NCBI GenBank assembly: GCA_004335835.1
Contig: RWJK01000585.1
Coordinates: 3,859 to 13,858 of the forward strand
Direction: 5' to 3'
Length of the DNA stretch: 10,000 nucleotides
Source of the DNA: Scenedesmus sp. ARA3
Taxonomy: Eukaryota > Chlorophyta > Chlorophyceae > Sphaeropleales > Scenedesmaceae
Made by a program: the position numbers and the translations under genes. Below the pieces are notes generated by a model that was not told the origin of the DNA, made no database searches, and saw only the letters and a list, made by a program, of their open reading frames with translations. Shown here one piece after another: positions 7,918-10,000 of this stretch. Positions within the stretch are counted from its first letter, which is position 1. The number at the start of each line of letters is the position of its first letter.

Positions 7918-9184
7918 AGTGTGAGCAAGCCCCTGACAGTTGCGGTGTGGAAGAACAACCCTATGCTGAAACCTCTGCTGGGTGAGTGTGTTACATCCTG
8001 AACCCTGAATCATTTTAGCCGTCGCAGATAATTCCCTTTTCTGAAGCTTTGAACCCCGACACCCAAAAGTGGGTTACACCCTCAACCCTAACCCTACAAA
8101 AATTGAGGGTTAAAAGATGAATCCGGGACCCTCGCACCACTGCAGAGCATTAGAATGAGACTGGCACGTGCAGGCATCGCGCAGCAAGATGCGCAGCATT
8201 GCTGTGCAGCCCAGAACCCGCAAGTCAAGCTCACAAGCTTGCTTGAGCAAACCCTATGCTGAAACCACTGCTGGGTGAGTGTGTCACATCCTAAACCCTG
8301 TGTACCTTGAGCTCTGGCAGAAACAACCATTTGCTCAACTTCAGACCCTGACACCCATGCGTGTGATAGCCCTAAACCACTGAAACCTTGAGTTCTGGCA
8401 GGAAAAGCCTCAAAATCCTGGCACCAATGAAGAGCATCAAAATTAAACTGGCACACGCAGCAAGATGCGCAGCAGTGCTGTGCAGCCCAGAACCTCCAAG
8501 TCAAGCTCACAAGCTTGCCTGAGCAAACCCTGATGTTACTACACAAACACTGAAACTACAGATGTACTGCTTTTTGTGCTGCAGGCAAGTACTTCTTCTC
8601 GCTCTGAGAGAGGATGTGGACGATACAGTGGCACCAGGCGAGCTGAAGGACCCCGATGTGGGGTTCATCACACACAGAAACCCTACACCCTAATATGTTA
8701 TGTTGTTGTGCTGCAGGCAAGTACTTCTTCTCTCTCTGGAGGGAGCATGTGGATGACACTGTGATGCCCGGCGATTTGAAGGACAGCAATGTGCGGTGGA
8801 TCACCATCACACACCTGATCAACCACAAAAGCGGCTTCACCAACGGTGAGCAGCTGGCATATTTAGCATATTCTAGCAAGGGGTTTTGATTTGGTTTGGT
8901 TGGTTTGAAATGTACGGTCCAAAAGTATGTGGCGGCGCCAGGTGACCTGAAGGACAGCAATGTGCGGTGGATCACCATCACACACCTGATCAACCACAAA
9001 AGCGGCTTCACCAACGGTGAGCAACGGAATCAAACAAATGACGATAATTTTTACACGACTATCAAGGCAGGTGCGTGGCGCAGCTTGAAAGCACTCAAAT
9101 GCCTACAGGTAGGGGTCCACAGGTTGTGTTGTGAAGCGTAACAGCCTAACCCATGCTGCTGCTCCTTCCGCCGCCGCCGCCGCC

Positions 9185-9224
<40 letters not shown>

Positions 9225-9371
9225 CCGCCGCCGCTGCTGCTGCTGCTGCAGAAAAGATCGGCTACGATCCTGCTTTCAAGGGCGTGGCTGTGGAGGATCA
9301 GATGAACACAATCCTGAAAAACAAAGAGCTGGCTGCCTACCCTGGCTTCAACTACAGCTACTCCAACTTTG
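5473..9371 (+). CDS. Secreted serine beta-lactamase-like hydrolase (PF00144-type), spliced, 3' end outside window
   Basis: This is a serine hydrolase or transpeptidase-fold protein of the class C beta-lactamase/LACTB/esterase superfamily. Core exons are 5473-5765, 6553-6646, 7541-7701, 7920-7981, 8717-8845 and 9252-9371, with 5846-6328 as a possible extra exon. Every junction is GT-AG and the phases (2, 0, 2, 1, 1, 1) join without a stop, giving 286 residues (447 with the extra exon) before the window cut. The signal peptide is at about residues 1-29. The nucleophile motif S183-V-S-K186 is split by an intron within the Ser codon. ITITHLINHKSG precedes the partner motif Y283-S-N285, about 100 residues after the Ser as usual for the family. 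The HxG/KTG motif lies beyond the window. The substrate is unknown: a lactamase, esterase or peptidase are all possible. Introns carry partial copies of nearly every exon. Confidence 0.85.
5599..5637. repeat. GCA/CAG microsatellite encoding poly-Ala in exon 1
   Basis: About thirteen GCA units inside exon 1 give a run of about 14 Ala after GEV. The CAG orientation on the plus strand is opposite to the CTG tracts in the introns. Confidence 0.9.
5740..6332 (+). repeat. 135-bp (45-codon) tandem repeat with ATSLDR at each end
   Basis: GACAGGTGGGG occurs at 5761, 5794, 5928, 6063 and 6198, and GACAGGTAGG at 6324. The steps are 33, 134, 135, 135 and 126 bp. The units 5936-6070 and 6071-6205 differ at about six positions. 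Every copy ends in AG|GT, so each is a candidate splice donor, and all except the short 33-bp copy keep the codon frame of ATSLDR. Confidence 0.9.
5846..6328 (+). CDS. Possible exon 2: tandem 45-residue repeats
   Basis: The acceptor GCTGTTGCAG ends at 5845 and the donor GACAG|GTAGGC follows 6328. The 483 nt (161 codons) are open, enter in phase 2 and leave in phase 2, so including or skipping the exon both keep the downstream frame. Its start (DAHAVDDGV...ELDEVLAAATSLD) resembles the end of exon 1 (DALAADDEGG...EPDEALAAATSLD), so it looks like a duplicated exon end. It then continues as 135-bp repeats encoding EPDEVLAAATSLDRWGF. If it is not an exon, the region is part of a 787-bp intron. Confidence 0.4.
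6470..6534. repeat. CTG/CCG repeat before the 6553 acceptor
   Basis: Mixed CCG and CTG trinucleotides lead into TTTGCAG at 6546-6552. In this position they replace the usual polypyrimidine tract of the intron 3' end. Confidence 0.8.
6553..6646 (+). CDS. Exon: KVSPVPAYSF...QMKKVLQ linker and first helix
   Basis: The acceptor TTTGCAG ends at 6552 and the donor CAG|GTGAGC begins at 6647. The first base completes AG|G (Arg) from the SLD-R junction, and 31 codons follow to a phase 0 end. The last residues, AQMKKVLQ, join VLKDFKVP of the next used exon and make a continuous amphipathic helix before the first lactamase-fold strand, as expected for the family. Confidence 0.8.
6660..6800. repeat. GTGACA-rich intronic minisatellite
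   Basis: CAGTGACA, GGTGACAC and related words recur about eight times in 140 bp, including a short hairpin GTGACA-CCG-TGTCAC. It separates the functional QMKKVLQ exon from its decayed copy. Confidence 0.7.
6808..6848 (+). pseudogene. Decayed copy of the QMKKVLQ exon end
   Basis: It matches the last ~44 bp of exon 6553-6646: QPAKAGSHMK here against QPANKAGAQMK, with one codon lost, and a retained donor-like CAG|GT. The reading after MK is disturbed. It lies inside the intron 6647-7540. Confidence 0.6.
7050..7115 (+). pseudogene. VLKDFKVP exon copy 1, decayed
   Basis: This is the most diverged of five copies. It reads LLKAFQVPSATLDMQVNP and then an in-frame TAG, and it follows a short CTG tract and CTGCAG. 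Confidence 0.7.
7159..7238 (+). pseudogene. VLKDFKVP exon copy 2, frameshifted
   Basis: It follows (CTG)7CAG. A single-base loss after VLKD shifts the frame; the remaining bases match the PSATLGVQFNPDPAA part of the exon. Confidence 0.75.
7284..7365 (+). repeat. VLKDFKVP exon copy 3, open but truncated
   Basis: It is preceded by (CTG)11, TTG, CTG CTG and CAG. It encodes VLKDFKVPAATLGVQMNADP and then AAIAYSAP before running into the next CTG tract. It has no donor. Reading on through the tract reaches TAA in the next copy, so use of this acceptor would truncate the protein. Confidence 0.85.
7366..7419. repeat. (CTG)18 tract ending at a CAG acceptor-like site
   Basis: Eighteen pure CTG units are followed directly by CAG and exon copy 4. 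It is the longest pure tract in the window. Confidence 0.95.
7423..7507 (+). repeat. VLKDFKVP exon copy 4, open but truncated
   Basis: It encodes VLKDFKVPSATLGVQFNPNP and TAIAYNAAT, differing from the used copy mostly at silent positions. It then enters (CTG)10. Reading on ends at TAA within the sequence of copy 5 (GGA CTT TAA). Confidence 0.85.
7541..7701 (+). CDS. Exon (VLKDFKVP copy 5, complete): first strand to RVA before the catalytic Ser
   Basis: The acceptor is (CTG)10CAG, ending at 7540; the donor CAG|GTGGGT begins at 7702. The 161 nt encode 53 residues plus AG of the catalytic Ser codon. VPSATLGVQ corresponds to the family's VPGxxxAVV strand, and YKAPMRVA to the TLFRIA that precedes SxxK. 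It is the only copy that extends past AIAYS to a working donor. About 15 residues around PATWRRLQFW are longer than usual for the family, so a small unrecognised intron there is possible. Confidence 0.8.
7826..7870 (+). repeat. Possible 45-nt cassette exon resembling the YGFGMSY segment
   Basis: It lies between GGCTGCAG (acceptor end 7825) and CTACAG|GTGGTT. It encodes KSQVWIAYGFGLSY and is phase 2 at both ends, so including it adds 15 residues without a frameshift. It matches the exon at about 7648-7683 (WLMYGFGMSY) at a 190-bp offset. Including it would put Tyr before the SVSK Ser instead of the family-typical Ala, so skipping is the more likely functional form. Confidence 0.35.
7890..7916. 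repeat. (CTG)9 tract ending at the SVSK exon acceptor
   Basis: Nine CTG units are followed by CAG (7917-7919) and the exon. Confidence 0.95.
7920..7981 (+). CDS. Exon: catalytic SVSK motif
   Basis: The first T completes AG|T, the nucleophile Ser, followed by VSKPLTVAVWKNNPMLKPLL. The exon ends in phase 1 before GTGAGT. SxxK is the active-site motif of serine beta-lactamases and penicillin-binding proteins: Ser is acylated and Lys acts as general base. The clean assembly of RVA-S-VSK across a 218-bp intron is the best single support for the gene model. Confidence 0.9.
7958..8530. repeat. ~290-bp tandem duplication, intron plus 3' part of the SVSK exon
   Basis: Unit 1 (7958-8250, 293 bp) and unit 2 (8251-8530, about 280 bp) both begin ACCCTATGCTGAAACC, pass a GCTGG|GTGAGTGTGT donor and end near CAAGCTTGC(T/C)TGAGCAAA. 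Unit 2 therefore holds a second copy of the exon end (to 8274) with an intact donor but no SVSK. Telomere-like CCCTAA words occur inside. Confidence 0.8.
8585..8683 (+). pseudogene. Decayed copy of the GKYFFSLW exon
   Basis: It follows TGTGCTGCAG, like the real exon 132 bp downstream. It starts GKYFFSL, then has TGA where the real exon has TGG (Trp), followed by several substitutions and frame changes. Use of this acceptor would truncate the protein. Confidence 0.8.
8717..8845 (+). CDS. Exon: KYFFSLWREHVDD...ITITHLINHKSGFTN
   Basis: The acceptor GTGCTGCAG ends at 8716 and the donor AACG|GTGAGC begins at 8846; both ends are phase 1 and there are 42 full codons. WITITHLINHKSGF corresponds to the family's ITIRHLLTHTSGL segment, which is well conserved in PF00144 proteins and lies between the SxxK and YxN motifs. 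Confidence 0.88.
8942..9016 (+). repeat. Partial duplicate of the HKSG exon, phase-compatible
   Basis: About 76 bp (8948-9023) is identical to 8777-8852, including the GTGAGC donor. An AG at 8940-8941 would give a 75-nt exon, phase 1 at both ends, encoding GDLKDSNVRW and on to HKSGFTN. It could be an added or mutually exclusive exon. The acceptor has no CTG tract or pyrimidine run and looks weak. Confidence 0.6.
9189..9251. repeat. CTG/CCG tracts ending at the YSN exon acceptor
   Basis: (CTG)11, a CCACCGCCGCCG interruption and (CTG)5 are followed by CAG (9249-9251). GC-rich CCGCCG triplets precede at about 9170-9185. Confidence 0.9.
9252..9371 (+). CDS. Exon: EKIGYDPAFKG...PGFNYSYSNF with the YSN motif
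   Basis: The acceptor CTGCAG ends at 9251 and the donor TTTG|GTGAGG begins at 9372; phase 1 at both ends. PGFNYSYSNFG matches the family's PGxxFxYSNxGY signature, in which the Tyr of YSN assists catalysis. It is the last functional-looking exon in the window; the HxG/KTG exon must lie further right. Confidence 0.9.
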
Positions 9372-9504
9372 GTGAGGCGGCTGCTGCTGCTGCTGCTGCT
9401 GCATAGTTGCTGCTGCTGCTGTACTTTCGCTGCTTTATTGCTGAATTATGTGCTGGACCAATGACACAAACTGCCAAGGAATGTAATGAAAAGCACATGT
9501 ATAG

Positions 9505-9555
9505 ACAAAGAGCTGGCTGCCTACCCTGGCTTCAACTATAGCTACTCCAACTTTG
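9505..9555 (+). repeat. Second copy of the YSN exon end, phase-compatible
   Basis: It matches 9321-9371 at a 184-bp offset with one silent change (TAC to TAT) and keeps TTTG|GTGAGG. The AG at 9503-9504 would make a 51-nt exon, phase 1 at both ends, encoding KELAAYPGFNYSYSNF. It could substitute for, or be added to, the first copy. Confidence 0.7.
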
Positions 9556-9558
9556 GTG

Positions 9559-9561
<3 letters not shown>

Positions 9562-9589
<28 letters not shown>

Positions 9590-9615
9590 ACTACTGCTGC
9601 TGCTGCTGCTGCTGC

Positions 9616-9670
<55 letters not shown>
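9562..9670. repeat. Compound CTG tract (9 + 7 + 17 units)
   Basis: Three pure CTG runs (9562-9588, 9594-9614 and 9620-9670) are separated by CACTA. This is the largest repeat block in the window. It follows the second YSN exon copy and leads into a third unit. Confidence 0.95.
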
Positions 9671-9748
9671 AACTGCTGCTGACTTGCTGAAGTAAATGCT
9701 AAATCAATGATAGAAATTGCCAAGGAATGTATCATCATATACATATAG

Positions 9749-9799
9749 ACACAATGCTGGCTCCCTATCCTGGCTTTAGCTGCAGCTATTCTAACTTTG
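9749..9799 (+). pseudogene. Third, decayed copy of the YSN exon end
   Basis: The same 51-nt length lies 244 bp after copy 2. It reads LAPYPGFSCSYSNF: the open frame is kept, but the donor is GGCCGC instead of GGTGAG, so splicing on is lost. Flanking GCCAAGG(A)A words repeat at about 9474, 9719 and 9870, marking the larger duplicated unit. Confidence 0.75.
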
Positions 9800-10000
9800 G
9801 CCGCCAAAGCCTTGAAGGCACTGCTGACACAAATACTACATATACAAAACGCGATCGAATGATTGAAACTGCCAAGGGATAAGTTTAATCTGCCAAGGAA
9901 AGATATTTCATCACCAGTGATTGTGGAACGGACCTATCACTGAGAGATATGTATATGGTGTTGTTCACAGTATGTTGAGCCAGAATGAGTTATTCAGCCA
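9800..10000. other. Intron sequence running to the window edge
   Basis: AT-richer sequence without a recognisable exon. Two further GCCAAGG words (about 9871 and 9892) suggest a fourth degraded piece of the tandem unit. Confidence 0.4.

Overview
The window reads as nuclear DNA of a eukaryote, most likely a chlorophyte green alga, probably Chlorophyceae. The evidence is spliced genes with GTGNGN donors and (C/T)TGCAG acceptors, moderately high GC, pervasive CTG/CAG microsatellites that become poly-Gln, poly-Ala or poly-Leu in proteins, and TGTAA motifs placed where that lineage puts its polyadenylation signal. Species cannot be fixed from sequence alone. There is no sign of a bacterial operon, phage, CRISPR array, rRNA or convincing tRNA.

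Layout. 1-635: minisatellite end, a striking 35-bp palindrome, microsatellites, and an extra copy of the 3' coding end of the next gene. 636-2468 (minus): a 610-codon Gln/Ala/Ser-rich ORF, possibly a transcriptional regulator. 2469-3448: no gene seen. About 3477-3865 (plus): terminal exon or short gene for an acidic then Lys-rich, probably nuclear protein, followed by an 11-bp-periodic TACAAC array and TGTAA signals. 4107-5472: largely featureless, with one strong hairpin and one small protein-like ORF. 5473 to the right edge (plus): a secreted serine beta-lactamase-like gene (Pfam PF00144 type), reconstructed here from exons whose phases all agree.

The beta-lactamase-like gene is the main result. 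A signal-peptide exon joins exons carrying the VPxAT strand, the SxxK nucleophile (SVSK), the ITITHLINHKSG segment and the YSN motif. The third catalytic motif (HxG/KTG) must lie right of the window. Each of these exons is accompanied by one or more partial copies in neighbouring introns, usually with their own CTG tract. Some copies are decayed, some would create premature stops, and at least three are phase-compatible and could be included in mRNA. The locus therefore looks like serial exon-fragment duplication linked to CTG repeats, in a gene that still appears intact.
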